Assembly (NCBI RefSeq): GCF_900104795.1 | Contig: NZ_FNTG01000002.1 | Coordinates: 1,054,001 to 1,118,000, forward strand | DNA: 64,000 nucleotides | Source: Burkholderia sp. WP9 | Lineage (GTDB): Bacteria > Pseudomonadota > Gammaproteobacteria > Burkholderiales > Burkholderiaceae | Reading direction: 5' to 3' | Part shown: piece by piece, positions 30,609 to 39,643 of the stretch | How the letters are laid out: each line of letters starts with the position of its first letter | Numbering within the stretch: position 1 is the first letter of the stretch | The notes under the pieces: generated by a model | Databases searched by the model: none | What the model saw: only the letters and a program-made list of their open reading frames with translations | Told to the model about the DNA's origin: nothing | Made by a program: the position numbers and the translations under genes

Positions 30609-31823
30609 ATGACCGATCTCTCACAACCTGCTGCCGCGGCGCAACCTCAAGCAACGCCGGACGGTGTGGCGCCGCCGCTCTGGCTGCTCGCGGAACTGAC
30701 TTATCGCTGCCCGCTGCACTGCGCGTTCTGCTACAACCCGGTCGACTATACGGATCACAGCCGCGAGTTGAGCACCGAACAATGGATCGGCGTGCTGCGC
30801 GAGGCACGCGCGCTCGGCGCCGCGCAACTGGGGTTTTCAGGCGGCGAGCCGCTGGTGCGGGATGATCTCGAAGTGCTGGTCGCCGAGGCGCGCAAGCTCG
30901 GCTTTTATACGAATCTGATCACCTCCGGCGTCGGTCTCACCGATAAGCGGCTCGGCGACCTGAAAGCGGCCGGCCTCGACCACATCCAGTTATCGTTCCA
31001 GGATTCGACGCAGGAACTGAACGACTTTCTGAGCAGCACCCGCACCTTCGATCTGAAACAGCGCGTCGCCGCATCGATCAAACAGCACGGCTTTCCGATG
31101 GTGCTCAACTGCGTGCTGCATCGCTATAACCTGCCGCACGTCGACAAGATCATCGAGATGGCGCTCGCGATGGGCGCCGAATACCTGGAGCTCGCCAACA
31201 CGCAGTACTACGGCTGGGCGCATCAGAACGAAGCGCAGTTGATGCCGACTCAGGAACAGCTCGACGAAGCCGAAGCGGTAGTCGAACGCTACCGCCGCAC
31301 GCAGGGCGAGCGCTGCAAGATTTTCTTCGTCGTGCCGGACTATTTCGAACGACGCCCGAAGCGCTGCATGAACGGCTGGGGCGCAGTGTTTCTCGGCGTT
31401 GCGCCAGACGGCGCTGCGCTCCCCTGCCACGCCGCACGCAGTCTGCCCGGACTCGTGCTGCCGAATGTCAAAGACACGCCGCTGCGCGAGATCTGGTACG
31501 AGAGCGACGCGTTCAACCGCTTTCGCGGCCTCGCCTGGATGAAAGAGCCGTGCCGCAGTTGCGACGAAAAGGAACGCGACCTTGGCGGCTGTCGTTGCCA
31601 GGCGTATCTACTCACCGGCGATGCGGCCAATGCCGACCCCGTCTGCGACAAGTCGCCGTCGCATGACACGGTCTTGAAGGTGGTGAACGTGGCGCGGCGC
31701 GCGGCCGCCGCAGTTGAACCGCGCGAGCAGCCGATCCTGTTTCGCAACGACGCCAATTCGCGCAAGCTGGCGTCCGTTGCGGCATGCGGGAAGACCGGCG
31801 AACACGGCGGCACAGGAGGCTGA
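30609..31823 (+). CDS. pqqE: PqqA peptide cyclase PqqE (radical SAM)
   Basis: The protein has 404 residues. The radical-SAM cluster motif CPLHCAFCYNP lies near residue 35, followed by GFSGGEPLVRDDL. The C-terminal SPASM Cys set includes KRCMNGW, LPCHAARSL, CRSCDEKERDLGGCRCQAY and the late PVCDKS. It links Glu16 and Tyr20 of PqqA. The C-terminal tail beyond residue 360 is non-conserved and Ala/Arg-rich. Confidence 0.95.
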   Translation: MTDLSQPAAAAQPQATPDGVAPPLWLLAELTYRCPLHCAFCYNPVDYTDHSRELSTEQWIGVLREARALGAAQLGFSGGEPLVRDDLEVLVAEARKLGFYTNLITSGVGLTDKRLGDLKAAGLDHIQLSFQDSTQELNDFLSSTRTFDLKQRVAASIKQHGFPMVLNCVLHRYNLPHVDKIIEMALAMGAEYLELANTQYYGWAHQNEAQLMPTQEQLDEAEAVVERYRRTQGERCKIFFVVPDYFERRPKRCMNGWGAVFLGVAPDGAALPCHAARSLPGLVLPNVKDTPLREIWYESDAFNRFRGLAWMKEPCRSCDEKERDLGGCRCQAYLLTGDAANADPVCDKSPSHDTVLKVVNVARRAAAAVEPREQPILFRNDANSRKLASVAACGKTGEHGGTGG

Positions 31824-31825
31824 CC

Positions 31826-32488
31826 ATGACAGCGGGAGACATTTCCGTCTTGCTCGTCGACGATCACGCGGTGGTGCGCGAGGGCTACCGGCGTCTGCTC
31901 GAACAGAATGCCGACGTGCATGTGTGCGGCGAGGCCGCCGACGCCAGTCAGGCCTATCAGCGTTTCTGCGCGCTGCGCCCGGACGTGGTGGTAATGGACG
32001 TATCGTTGCCGGGCGCCAGCGGCATCGAAGCGATGCGCCGTATGCTCGCGCGCGAGCCGGACGCTCGCGTGCTGATCTTCAGCGTGCATGAGGACGCGAT
32101 TTTCGTGCGCCGCGCGCTCGATGCGGGCGCTCTCGGCTACGTGACCAAGGCCAGCGCCCCCGACGTGCTGGTGGAGGCGGTGCGCACCATCGCCCGGCGC
32201 GCCGGTTATCTGAGCCCGGATATCTCGCAGGCGCTCGCGCTGCGCAACGCGTTCAGCGAAGGTCCGCCAGGACGGCAGTTGTCGGCGCGTGAGTTCGAAG
32301 TGCTGCGACTGCTCGTGCAAGGTTATACGCTGCCGAGCATTGCCGAGAAGCTGGGGTTGAGCCAGAAGACCGTGGCGAATCATCAGTCCGTGATCCGGCA
32401 GAAATTCGGCGCCGACAATGGCGTGCAGCTCGCCCAGATGGCAAGCCGCCTCGGGCTTCAGTTCACCGGTTCGGCAAGCCCTGCGTGA
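31826..32488 (+). CDS. LuxR/NarL-family response regulator
   Basis: A protein of 220 residues. The receiver has VLLVDDHAVVREGYRR with acidic pocket D12/D13, phosphoacceptor Asp near 58 (VVVMDVSLPG) and Lys in YVTKASAP. The LuxR HTH is LSAREFEVLRLLVQGYTLPS then KTVANHQSVIRQKFG. Only 2 bases separate it from pqqE, so it is probably part of the pqq operon. Its likely partner is the convergent histidine kinase, whose 3' end overlaps by 31 bases. In Methylobacterium and Pseudomonas, similar pairs control PQQ-alcohol oxidation. Confidence 0.9.
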   Translation: MTAGDISVLLVDDHAVVREGYRRLLEQNADVHVCGEAADASQAYQRFCALRPDVVVMDVSLPGASGIEAMRRMLAREPDARVLIFSVHEDAIFVRRALDAGALGYVTKASAPDVLVEAVRTIARRAGYLSPDISQALALRNAFSEGPPGRQLSAREFEVLRLLVQGYTLPSIAEKLGLSQKTVANHQSVIRQKFGADNGVQLAQMASRLGLQFTGSASPA

Positions 32489-33486
32489 GCGGGCACCCGC
32501 GCGCAGAACAGGAAACCGCCTTCCGGCTTGCTCGCCACGTGAAACTCGCCGCCTAGCGCCTCGACCCGCTCGCGCATGCCGATCAGGCCGAGCCCGCCGC
32601 GCGGCTTGTCGAGGTCGACGCCGGGGCCGTCGTCGGCCATGGTGACGACGATTTCATCGATGGGCCCGGCGTCATGCCCTTCGTGCGACTCGCGTGGGGC
32701 ACGCACCATGAACACTTCCACGCGTGCAGTGCGGGCAAACTTCGACACATTGGTCAGCCCTTCCTGCACGAGCCGGTAAAGCGTGATGGTCAGCGCGTCG
32801 CTCAGACCGGCAAAGTCCCCTTCGATCGTCAGCGAGAACGACGCGTCCGGCAGACGCTCACGCCAGCCGTCGACGCAATGCTCCAGCGCGCTCGGCAAAC
32901 CAAACTCGTCCAGGCCGATCGGCCGCAGTCGCCGGATCATGCCGCCAATCTGCCGATAGACGTGGCTCGCGCTCTGCATGAGGCCGAGCGAGACGCGATG
33001 TATCTCCGGCTCGCGTGTGCTGGACAGATCGCGGATGCGCGCGGCGTCGAGCGAGATTGCGTTGAGGTACTGGCCTAGCTCATCGTGCAGCTCGCGCGCC
33101 AGATGGCGGCGCTCCAGTTCCTCCGCTTGCAGCGCCTGATTGGCGAGACGCCGGTTGTCGGCGAGCAGGCGCTCAGCCTGCTCTTCCAGTGCGCAGCGCC
33201 GGCTCAGTTCGCGGCGCGCGTCGCGGTAACGGCGCCATGCAAACCACGCGAGGCCGATAGAGAGCACGCACAGCGTACCCGGCAATTCGTCGAGCTGGAA
33301 GCGCTCGAGGCCCCGCGTCCAGCGGTAAGCGTGCTCGCTGAAATCGAACCTCGCGCTCAGCACGGCGGCGAGCACCGACAGCGCAAACACCCACGCAAGG
33401 TCGCGCCACACCGCCGAATGCGGTGGTACGGAGCGCACTGAAGAAGGGTTCGAGGGGTCGCTTGCCATCACGTTTGCATTCGTCAC
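32458..33486 (-). CDS. Two-component sensor histidine kinase, HisKA_3 (NarX/UhpB-like)
   Basis: The protein has 342 residues. Two membrane helices lie at about 31-46 and 68-85, with a short loop between, so there is no large periplasmic sensor. The phosphoacceptor His is near 134 in RRHLARELHDELGQYLNAI. The ATPase has a degenerate N-box (LYRLVQEGLTNVSKFA), then DDGPGVD and GGLGLIGMRER. It pairs with the LuxR regulator. The start could be residue 7 (ATG 33468). Divergent from the TonB receptor. Confidence 0.9.
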   Translation of the reverse strand: MTNANVMASDPSNPSSVRSVPPHSAVWRDLAWVFALSVLAAVLSARFDFSEHAYRWTRGLERFQLDELPGTLCVLSIGLAWFAWRRYRDARRELSRRCALEEQAERLLADNRRLANQALQAEELERRHLARELHDELGQYLNAISLDAARIRDLSSTREPEIHRVSLGLMQSASHVYRQIGGMIRRLRPIGLDEFGLPSALEHCVDGWRERLPDASFSLTIEGDFAGLSDALTITLYRLVQEGLTNVSKFARTARVEVFMVRAPRESHEGHDAGPIDEIVVTMADDGPGVDLDKPRGGLGLIGMRERVEALGGEFHVASKPEGGFLFCARVPAHAGLAEPVN

Positions 33487-33512
33487 GTTTGCATTCTACT
33501 CAGACCGATTGC

Positions 33513-33526
33513 ACACAGCGCTGTGT
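33513..33526. promoter_or_regulatory. Perfect 14-bp palindrome between kinase and TonB receptor
   Basis: ACACAGCGCTGTGT is self-complementary over all 14 bases. It lies 26 bases upstream of the kinase start and 161 bases before the receptor start. It is a good size for a dimeric regulator such as the neighbouring LuxR protein; no binding evidence. Confidence 0.5.
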
Positions 33527-33687
33527 TGCAGCGCGTTTGGGAACGCTTCCCCGCGATATCGGGAAAAGCTCCCGGGTTTCGCGCGCCGGCGTATGCGAAG
33601 CTTTGCACACACAGAAAGAAAGCGCTACGCACGCCGCAACGCGGTGGCGCTCATGAAGATAGCGTCGATCCGGCCGGAGACAGAACG

Positions 33688-36060
33688 ATGAACACGCCAT
33701 CCAGCGCGCACCGCGCATCTCGCTTACCGGACTTGCCACGTTTGCGCCGGCGGGCCGGTCTCACGCTCTGCTTCGGCGGCGCCCTCGCGAGTTTGTCCGT
33801 TTCGGCGTGGGCCCAGACGGAAGGGGCTACGCCCTCAGCGGCGGCGGCGGCGGCCGCCGCCGCGCCGGCCGGCGTGAATCCGGAGGCTGATGCGGTGAAG
33901 CTCGCGCCGATCGTCATCGTCGGCACCACGCCGCTCCTCGGTATCGGCACGCCGCTCTCGCAAGTGCCGGCCAATGTGCAGACCGTTCACGCACCGGATC
34001 TCGAACAACAGCACCGCAGCACGCTCACCGATTACTTCGCGAAGAACCTGCCGAGTGTCGATATCGCCGACGCGCAAGGCAATTCGTATCAGGTCAACGT
34101 CAATTATCGCGGCTTCACCGCGTCGCCTTTGCTCGGCACGCCGCAAGGCCTTTCCGTGTTCGTCGACGGCGTGCGCGTGAACGAGCCGTTCGGCGACGTG
34201 GTCAACTGGGACCTGCTGCCGCAACAGGCGATCGATACGATCCAGCTGATTCCCGGTTCGAACCCGACCTACGGTCTCAACACGCTGGGCGGCGCCATCG
34301 CGATCACGACGAAGAACGGCAAGACGAGCCCCGGCGGCGAGGCCGAGGTGCAAGTGGGCTCCTGGGGCCGCAAGTCCGCCCAGATCGAACAGGGCGGCAC
34401 CATCGGTCAGAATCTCGATTACTACGTGACCGGCAACGCGACCAACGACAACGGCTGGGCGGAGCAGAATTCCAGCCGCGTGCGGCAGGCATTCGGCAAG
34501 CTGCGCTATACCGACGCGGATACGACGCTGTCGTTCTCGGGCGGCGGCGCGGACAACGATCTGCACGGCACGCAGACCATTCCGCGCTCATTCCTCGGCA
34601 ATCCAAAGCAGCCCTATACCTATCCCGACCAGAATCTGAACAGCGCCGCCTACGCGACGCTGTCGGGCGATCATTACTTCAACGATCATGTCGAGCTGAG
34701 CGGCAACGTCTATTACCGGCACTTCCGCAACGACAACGTCAGCAGCAACACCAATCCGAATTTCGGCGCGGTGGACGACGACGGCAACGTCGATACGACC
34801 CAGGCGACCAACGAAAGATCGATCGTCTCGACCGACAGCTATGGCGCGAGCCTGCAACTCACGCTGCTCGGCAAGCTCGGTGGGATGGAGAACCAGTTCG
34901 TCGCGGGTATATCCGCGGATATCGCCAACTCCCGGTACACCCAGTCTTCCCAGAATGCGGTGTTCACCGCTTCACGCGCGACCATCGGCATCGGCGATTT
35001 CGAGCAGGAAACCGCGGCAAAAACGCATAACGGAAACTACGGAATCTATCTGCAGGATACCTTGTCGCTTACGAAGCAATGGACGCTGACGCTCGCCGGA
35101 CGCTATAACTGGGCAGACGCCACGATCGGCGACTCGAGCGGCACGCAGCCTCAGCTCGACGGCCACCATACATTTTCCCGCTTCAATCCGGCGATCGGCA
35201 TCAACTGGAATCCGACTTCCGCATTCACGGCCTATGCCACCTATAACGAAGGCATGCGTTCGCCGACCGCCATCGAACTGGCCTGTGCGGATCCGTCCGC
35301 GCCCTGCTCACTGCCGAACGACTTCGTGTCGGATCCGTCGCTCCAGCCGGTGATCTCGAAGACCTTTGAGATCGGCGCCCGTGGACGGATAGGCCAGGCG
35401 ACGACCTGGAGCGCCGCCGTCTACAGCACGACACTCGACAACGATATCGAGTTCATCAGCACCAATGGCGCTACCAGCAACCAGGGCTTCTTTCAGAATG
35501 TCGGCCGCACGCGCCGGCAGGGCCTCGAACTCTCAGGACACAGCCAACTCGGGCCGCTCGCCGTCACGGCCAGCTACAGCTACGTCGACGCGACCTACCG
35601 GTCGAGCTGGACCGAAAGCAGTCCGAGCAATTCCAGTGCGGATCAGAACGGCAACATCACCGTCAAGTCGGGTGATCATATTCCCAGTATCCCGGCGAAC
35701 ACCGTCAAGCTGCAACTCGACTACGCGGCCACCGCGAAGTGGAACATCGGCACGAACCTGACCTGGCGCGGCAGCGTCTATGCGCAGGGCGACGAGAACA
35801 ACCAGGATGTGAACGGCAAGATCGCGGGCTACCTGCTGATCGATCTGGACACCTCGTACCAGGTGACCAAACAGCTTCAGGTCTTCGCGAGCATCACGAA
35901 CCTGCTGGACAAACGCTATGCGAGCTTCGGCGCGCTCGGCGAGAACTTCTTCAACGGCCCGAACCATACGTTCGACGGCGCCAACCCGATCAACGAGCAG
36001 TTCGTCGGGCCGGGCGCGCCGCGCGGTTTCTGGGTCGGGCTGCACTACGCGTGGAAGTAA
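33688..36060 (+). CDS. TonB-dependent outer-membrane receptor
   Basis: The protein has 790 residues. A signal peptide ends near 42 (VSAWA-Q), followed by an Ala-rich linker. The plug domain (about 80-220) has LGTPQGLSVFVDGVRVNEPFG and NPTYGLNTLGGAI. The C-terminal barrel ends GFWVGLHYAWK. ATG 33688 follows GGAGA. It is grouped with its own tonB-exbBD and with PQQ genes. Receptors in this setting are suspected to import lanthanides or a metallophore needed by XoxF-type alcohol dehydrogenases. The substrate is inference. Confidence 0.92.
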   Translation: MNTPSSAHRASRLPDLPRLRRRAGLTLCFGGALASLSVSAWAQTEGATPSAAAAAAAAAPAGVNPEADAVKLAPIVIVGTTPLLGIGTPLSQVPANVQTVHAPDLEQQHRSTLTDYFAKNLPSVDIADAQGNSYQVNVNYRGFTASPLLGTPQGLSVFVDGVRVNEPFGDVVNWDLLPQQAIDTIQLIPGSNPTYGLNTLGGAIAITTKNGKTSPGGEAEVQVGSWGRKSAQIEQGGTIGQNLDYYVTGNATNDNGWAEQNSSRVRQAFGKLRYTDADTTLSFSGGGADNDLHGTQTIPRSFLGNPKQPYTYPDQNLNSAAYATLSGDHYFNDHVELSGNVYYRHFRNDNVSSNTNPNFGAVDDDGNVDTTQATNERSIVSTDSYGASLQLTLLGKLGGMENQFVAGISADIANSRYTQSSQNAVFTASRATIGIGDFEQETAAKTHNGNYGIYLQDTLSLTKQWTLTLAGRYNWADATIGDSSGTQPQLDGHHTFSRFNPAIGINWNPTSAFTAYATYNEGMRSPTAIELACADPSAPCSLPNDFVSDPSLQPVISKTFEIGARGRIGQATTWSAAVYSTTLDNDIEFISTNGATSNQGFFQNVGRTRRQGLELSGHSQLGPLAVTASYSYVDATYRSSWTESSPSNSSADQNGNITVKSGDHIPSIPANTVKLQLDYAATAKWNIGTNLTWRGSVYAQGDENNQDVNGKIAGYLLIDLDTSYQVTKQLQVFASITNLLDKRYASFGALGENFFNGPNHTFDGANPINEQFVGPGAPRGFWVGLHYAWK

Positions 36061-36113
36061 CGCGTAATGCGCGTGAGCCGACCGACGCGTCGATCGGCTC
36101 TCAGGCAACGCGC

Positions 36114-37244
36114 TCAATGCGATTCGATCGAGCCGTCGCTATGCGGATACGTGACGATGCCCCACGCCAACGGCAGTTCGCCGATCTGCTTGATCGGCTG
36201 ATAATTTTGCGCGTCGAGCACATAGACCGCATCGGAGCGGCCACATGCCACCAGCAGTTTCGCGCCGTCCGGCGTGAAGCTGAAGTGCCAGCAACGCTGG
36301 CCCACCGGCACGTCGGCGACATGCTCGTAGCTGTGGCCGTCGAACACCTGCACCGTCTTGTCGCGCGCCGCGGCGACGAACAGCCGCTTGCCATCCGGTC
36401 CGAACGCTACGCCGTACGGGCCGAGCTTCGTATCGACAGTCTTCACGACCTGGAATGTGCGCGCGTCGATCACCACGAACTTGCTCAGCGATTCGAGCGT
36501 GACGACATAGTCCTTGCCGTCGGGTGACAGGCGGATGCCGCGCGGCCGGCCGCCTGCCGCGAGCTTCACGGTCCGGACCGGCGCGCCCGTGCGGACGTGA
36601 TAGACCGAGACCGTATCGTCGCCCTCATTGGTGACAAGCATGGTGTTGCCGTCGCGCGAAAATTCGATCCCCTCGGTTTCGTGGCCGCTCGTGACCGAAC
36701 GAATCACGCGCCAGGTCTTCATATCGACGATCGCGATTTCAGCGGGCGGCTTGTTGGCGTCATCGTCGTCGGCGCCCGGCTTGCCGTTGGCGGCGGGCGG
36801 GCTATCAGCACCTGGCTTGCCTTTGGCGGCGGGTGGGCCGCCGTCTTCGCCGGGTTCGTAGGTCACGTATGCGTAGCCGTTGTGCACGCGCACAAATTCC
36901 GGGTTCTTGCCGATCTTCACACGCTGGACGACCTGACCCGAAGCCGTGTCGATCACCGCCAGGTCACCGGTATTCTTGTTGGCCACGAGAAGCCGTGTGC
37001 CATCCGCATTCAGACTCAGGCCGCGCGGGCCGTCGGCGCCGACCGGAAACGTCTTCGTCAACGTCATCTGGTCCAGATCGATCACGCCGACACCGGCCTT
37101 CTCGCTGGTCACGTAGGCTATTGGGGCCGCCGCGTAGGCCGTACTCGCGGCGAGCGCAAGCGCCGCAACGGCGGTGGCCAGGGTGGTGACAGCGAAAGCG
37201 AGGGACCGTCCTGGTGTTGTGATACGAAAGCTTGTCTCCAGCAT
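36114..37244 (-). CDS. PQQ-associated YVTN beta-propeller protein, periplasmic
   Basis: The protein has 376 residues. A signal peptide ends at about ASTAYA-A. Seven or so YVTN repeats follow (APIAYVTSEKAGVGVIDL, RLLVANKNTGDLAVIDT, TMLVTNEGDDTVSVYHV, RLFVAAARDKTVQVFDG, KLLVACGRSDAVYVLDA). It resembles the 'PQQ-dependent catabolism-associated beta-propeller' family. An unusual low-complexity insert near residues 135-165 has PPAAKGKPGAD duplicated as PPAANGKPGAD and then DDDD. The start at 37244 has GGAG 8 bases upstream. Function unknown. Confidence 0.85.
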   Translation of the reverse strand: MLETSFRITTPGRSLAFAVTTLATAVAALALAASTAYAAAPIAYVTSEKAGVGVIDLDQMTLTKTFPVGADGPRGLSLNADGTRLLVANKNTGDLAVIDTASGQVVQRVKIGKNPEFVRVHNGYAYVTYEPGEDGGPPAAKGKPGADSPPAANGKPGADDDDANKPPAEIAIVDMKTWRVIRSVTSGHETEGIEFSRDGNTMLVTNEGDDTVSVYHVRTGAPVRTVKLAAGGRPRGIRLSPDGKDYVVTLESLSKFVVIDARTFQVVKTVDTKLGPYGVAFGPDGKRLFVAAARDKTVQVFDGHSYEHVADVPVGQRCWHFSFTPDGAKLLVACGRSDAVYVLDAQNYQPIKQIGELPLAWGIVTYPHSDGSIESH

Positions 37245-37444
37245 TGTTGTACTCCGTAGTGAAATCGCTACGCCGCGAAAGCTCGCGCCATTCAAGCAAA
37301 GTAGTTCATCGGAGGATCGTTTGACAACGCACATCGGGCGGGAGATTTTCCCGAATTGACTCGGTGAGACCAGCGGCAGTACTAAAACGCGCTGTAGGGG
37401 TGGAAAATAAGCGCGGAGGTGGCCAATGCGAGGCCTCGACCGCA

Positions 37445-38224
37445 ATGCTCGAACGTGCAATGGCGACGGCTGGATATACCGCGATCGATACGGCATCGCG
37501 GCGTCGTATCGTCATGGCGCTGGGCGCCGTCATCGCCGCTCATGCGGGCTTGCTTGGGTGGGTGTTGGCGACGCGAGACCGCACAGTCGAGCGAACGGTC
37601 GAAGCGACGCCCATCGTCGCAATGCTGTTGAGGGATGACTCGCAAGTCCTTGCACCTGTCGAACCTGTCGAACCTGTTCAGCCTGCCGTGCCCGCCGCGG
37701 CCGCTGCGGTTGCCGCGCCGCAAGCCGCGCAGCCCGCAGTACGGAGCAAACTCCTGCCGCAGCCTCATCCCAAGCCGCCGCGCGCGAGCGCAGCACCTGC
37801 GCCGAGCGTGCCGTCGCCATCCGGTGATTCCTCGCGCTCGCCTGCACCGGTGGCTGCGCCCATTGCCGCTGCGCCATCCCCCGCAGCGCCGGCGGCGAAT
37901 GCTTCTGCAACCGCTGGCGAGCGCACCGTGCCTGCATCGAGTACCCCAAGGAGCGTGTCGCACGTCGACTGCGCTATTCCCAAGCCGGACTATCCCGAGG
38001 TATCGAAGCGCCGCGGTGAAAGCGGCACTGCGATCGTCCGATTCGTAGTAGGCCTGAGCGGCCACATCGAAACCGCTCAAGTTCAAAGGAGCAGCGGCTA
38101 TCCCCGGCTCGACGACGCGGCGCTCGCTGCGATCCATGCGGGAGCGTGCCAACCCTACAGGGAAAACGGCGAAGCGGTGCGTGCCGCTTATTCGGAATCG
38201 TTCATCTTCGGATTGGCCGAGTAG
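37445..38224 (+). CDS. tonB: Energy transducer TonB
   Basis: The protein has 259 residues from ATG 37445. One N-terminal membrane helix (IVMALGAVIAAHAGLLGWVLA) is followed by a long Pro/Ala-rich periplasm-spanning section (VEPVEPVQP repeats, PQPHPKPPRA) and a C-terminal TonB domain with YPEVSKRRGESGTAIVRFVV and SSGYPRLDDAAL. It is followed by exbB and exbD, forming the energising unit for the upstream receptor. Other in-frame starts at 37364 and 37460 are possible. Confidence 0.9.
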   Translation: MLERAMATAGYTAIDTASRRRIVMALGAVIAAHAGLLGWVLATRDRTVERTVEATPIVAMLLRDDSQVLAPVEPVEPVQPAVPAAAAAVAAPQAAQPAVRSKLLPQPHPKPPRASAAPAPSVPSPSGDSSRSPAPVAAPIAAAPSPAAPAANASATAGERTVPASSTPRSVSHVDCAIPKPDYPEVSKRRGESGTAIVRFVVGLSGHIETAQVQRSSGYPRLDDAALAAIHAGACQPYRENGEAVRAAYSESFIFGLAE

Positions 38225-38251
38225 CCTGTCTCCGAGTCAAAGGAAAACACC

Positions 38252-39055
38252 ATGCAACACTATGGCCTCGCGAATGTCTGGGAAAACGGCGATATCATCA
38301 CACGCTGCATTCTGAGCGCGCTGCTCATCATGTCGGTCCTGTCGTGGACGGTGATCCTCATCAAGCTATGGACCATCATGCGGATCAAGCGCGTGACGCG
38401 CCAGGCCGAAGCGCAATTCTGGAAAGCCGATCGTTTCGAAGACGGATTGCGCAGCCTCGGTGCGCACGCATCCGGGTCGACTCCCCGCGACAATCCGCTT
38501 CTCGCGCTCGCTCTCGCCGGCGAGGAAGCCGCTGCCCACCATCAGCAGACGCAATCGCATCTGCACGACCGCATCGACGTATCCGACTGGATTACGCGCC
38601 GCCTGCAGGACACGATGGACGACGCCATTGCACGCATGCAAAGCGGCCTCGCGGTGTTGGCGTCGATCGGCAGCACCGCGCCCTTCGTGGGGCTGTTCGG
38701 GACCGTCTGGGGCATTTATCACGCGTTGATCCTGATTGGCGAGACGGGACAGACGTCGATCGATCATGTCGCCGGACCGGTCGGCGAGTCGCTGATCATG
38801 ACGGCCTTCGGCCTGTTCGTGGCGATACCGGCGGTGCTGGGATATAACGGCCTGACCCGCGCGAACAAGTCGATCGTGACGAGACTCAAGCGTTTCGCGC
38901 ATGGACTGCACGCGTATTTCGTGACCGGTTCGCAACTGCCGTCGAGTACCGGCCCTGACATGCGTATCGTGCCGCGCGGTGCGCCCCCGGCGGCGAGCGG
39001 AGCGAATGACGGCACGAGCGACGACACACGCGATGGAGCGCTCAAATGGCAATGA
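38252..39055 (+). CDS. exbB: Biopolymer transport protein ExbB
   Basis: The protein has 267 residues. Three membrane helices are seen, at about 17-40 (ILSALLIMSVLSWTVILIKL), about 130-155 (GLAVLASIGSTAPFVGLFGT) and about 175-195. The TAPFVGLFGTVWGI motif is the ExbB/TolQ/MotA core. It forms the proton channel that powers TonB. The stop overlaps exbD by 10 bases. Confidence 0.95.
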   Translation: MQHYGLANVWENGDIITRCILSALLIMSVLSWTVILIKLWTIMRIKRVTRQAEAQFWKADRFEDGLRSLGAHASGSTPRDNPLLALALAGEEAAAHHQQTQSHLHDRIDVSDWITRRLQDTMDDAIARMQSGLAVLASIGSTAPFVGLFGTVWGIYHALILIGETGQTSIDHVAGPVGESLIMTAFGLFVAIPAVLGYNGLTRANKSIVTRLKRFAHGLHAYFVTGSQLPSSTGPDMRIVPRGAPPAASGANDGTSDDTRDGALKWQ

Positions 39056-39468
39056 CCCCGTTCTCCGACGACGACGAAAGCGGCCTGATGAGCGAAATCA
39101 ACATGACGCCGCTTGTCGACGTGATGCTGGTGCTGCTGATCATCTTTCTCGTCACCATTCCGGCCATGCAGCACGCGGTGAAAATCGATCTTCCGCAAGC
39201 GAGCAGCCAGCCGGACAATGTCAAACCCGCGCATCTCGACGTCGCCGTGCAGGCGGACGGCTCGATTCTCTGGGACGGCCATGCCGTGGCGGACGATGTT
39301 TTGCGCGCGAGGATCGCCGAGGCTGCTCGCGCAAAACCTCAACCCGAACTGCATTTACGGGCCGACCGCAAAGTGCCCTACGAGCGCGTCGCCGACGTGA
39401 TGTCGGCTGCACAGGCCGGAGGGCTGACGAAAATCGGCTTCGTGACTGATCCCCGGGCGAAGAAGTGA
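39046..39468 (+). CDS. exbD: Biopolymer transport protein ExbD
   Basis: The protein has 140 residues. MSEINMTPLVDVMLVLLIIF contains the essential membrane Asp (PLVDVMLVLL), followed by a periplasmic domain with LRADRKVPYERVADVM. It completes tonB-exbB-exbD. Confidence 0.95.
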   Translation: MAMTPFSDDDESGLMSEINMTPLVDVMLVLLIIFLVTIPAMQHAVKIDLPQASSQPDNVKPAHLDVAVQADGSILWDGHAVADDVLRARIAEAARAKPQPELHLRADRKVPYERVADVMSAAQAGGLTKIGFVTDPRAKK

Positions 39469-39480
39469 AGACCACCGCAC

Positions 39481-39520
39481 TTGCGCTGCCTTGCGCTGCC
39501 TTGCGCTGTCTTGCGTTCGC
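39481..39520. repeat. Four 10-bp units, TTGCGCTGCC
   Basis: TTGCGCTGCC occurs twice exactly, then TTGCGCTGTC and TTGCGTTCGC, starting 12 bases after exbD. It looks like slippage in the gap before cbbY. Confidence 0.9.
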
Positions 39521-39643
39521 GCCGCCGCGCGGCGCATGCCACGTTCACATAAAGGATGCCTTAACGAAGTCCAAAGAATCTCTGAATTCAAATCGGCATC
39601 CGGCTCCGCTATCGTGGCTGCATGAAACCAGGAGCACCGGACC

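Noticed and set aside
37321..37349. Sigma-70 promoter for tonB (TTGACA at 37321, GATTTT 17 bases later)
   Set aside because: The -10 hexamer is poor and nothing else supports it.
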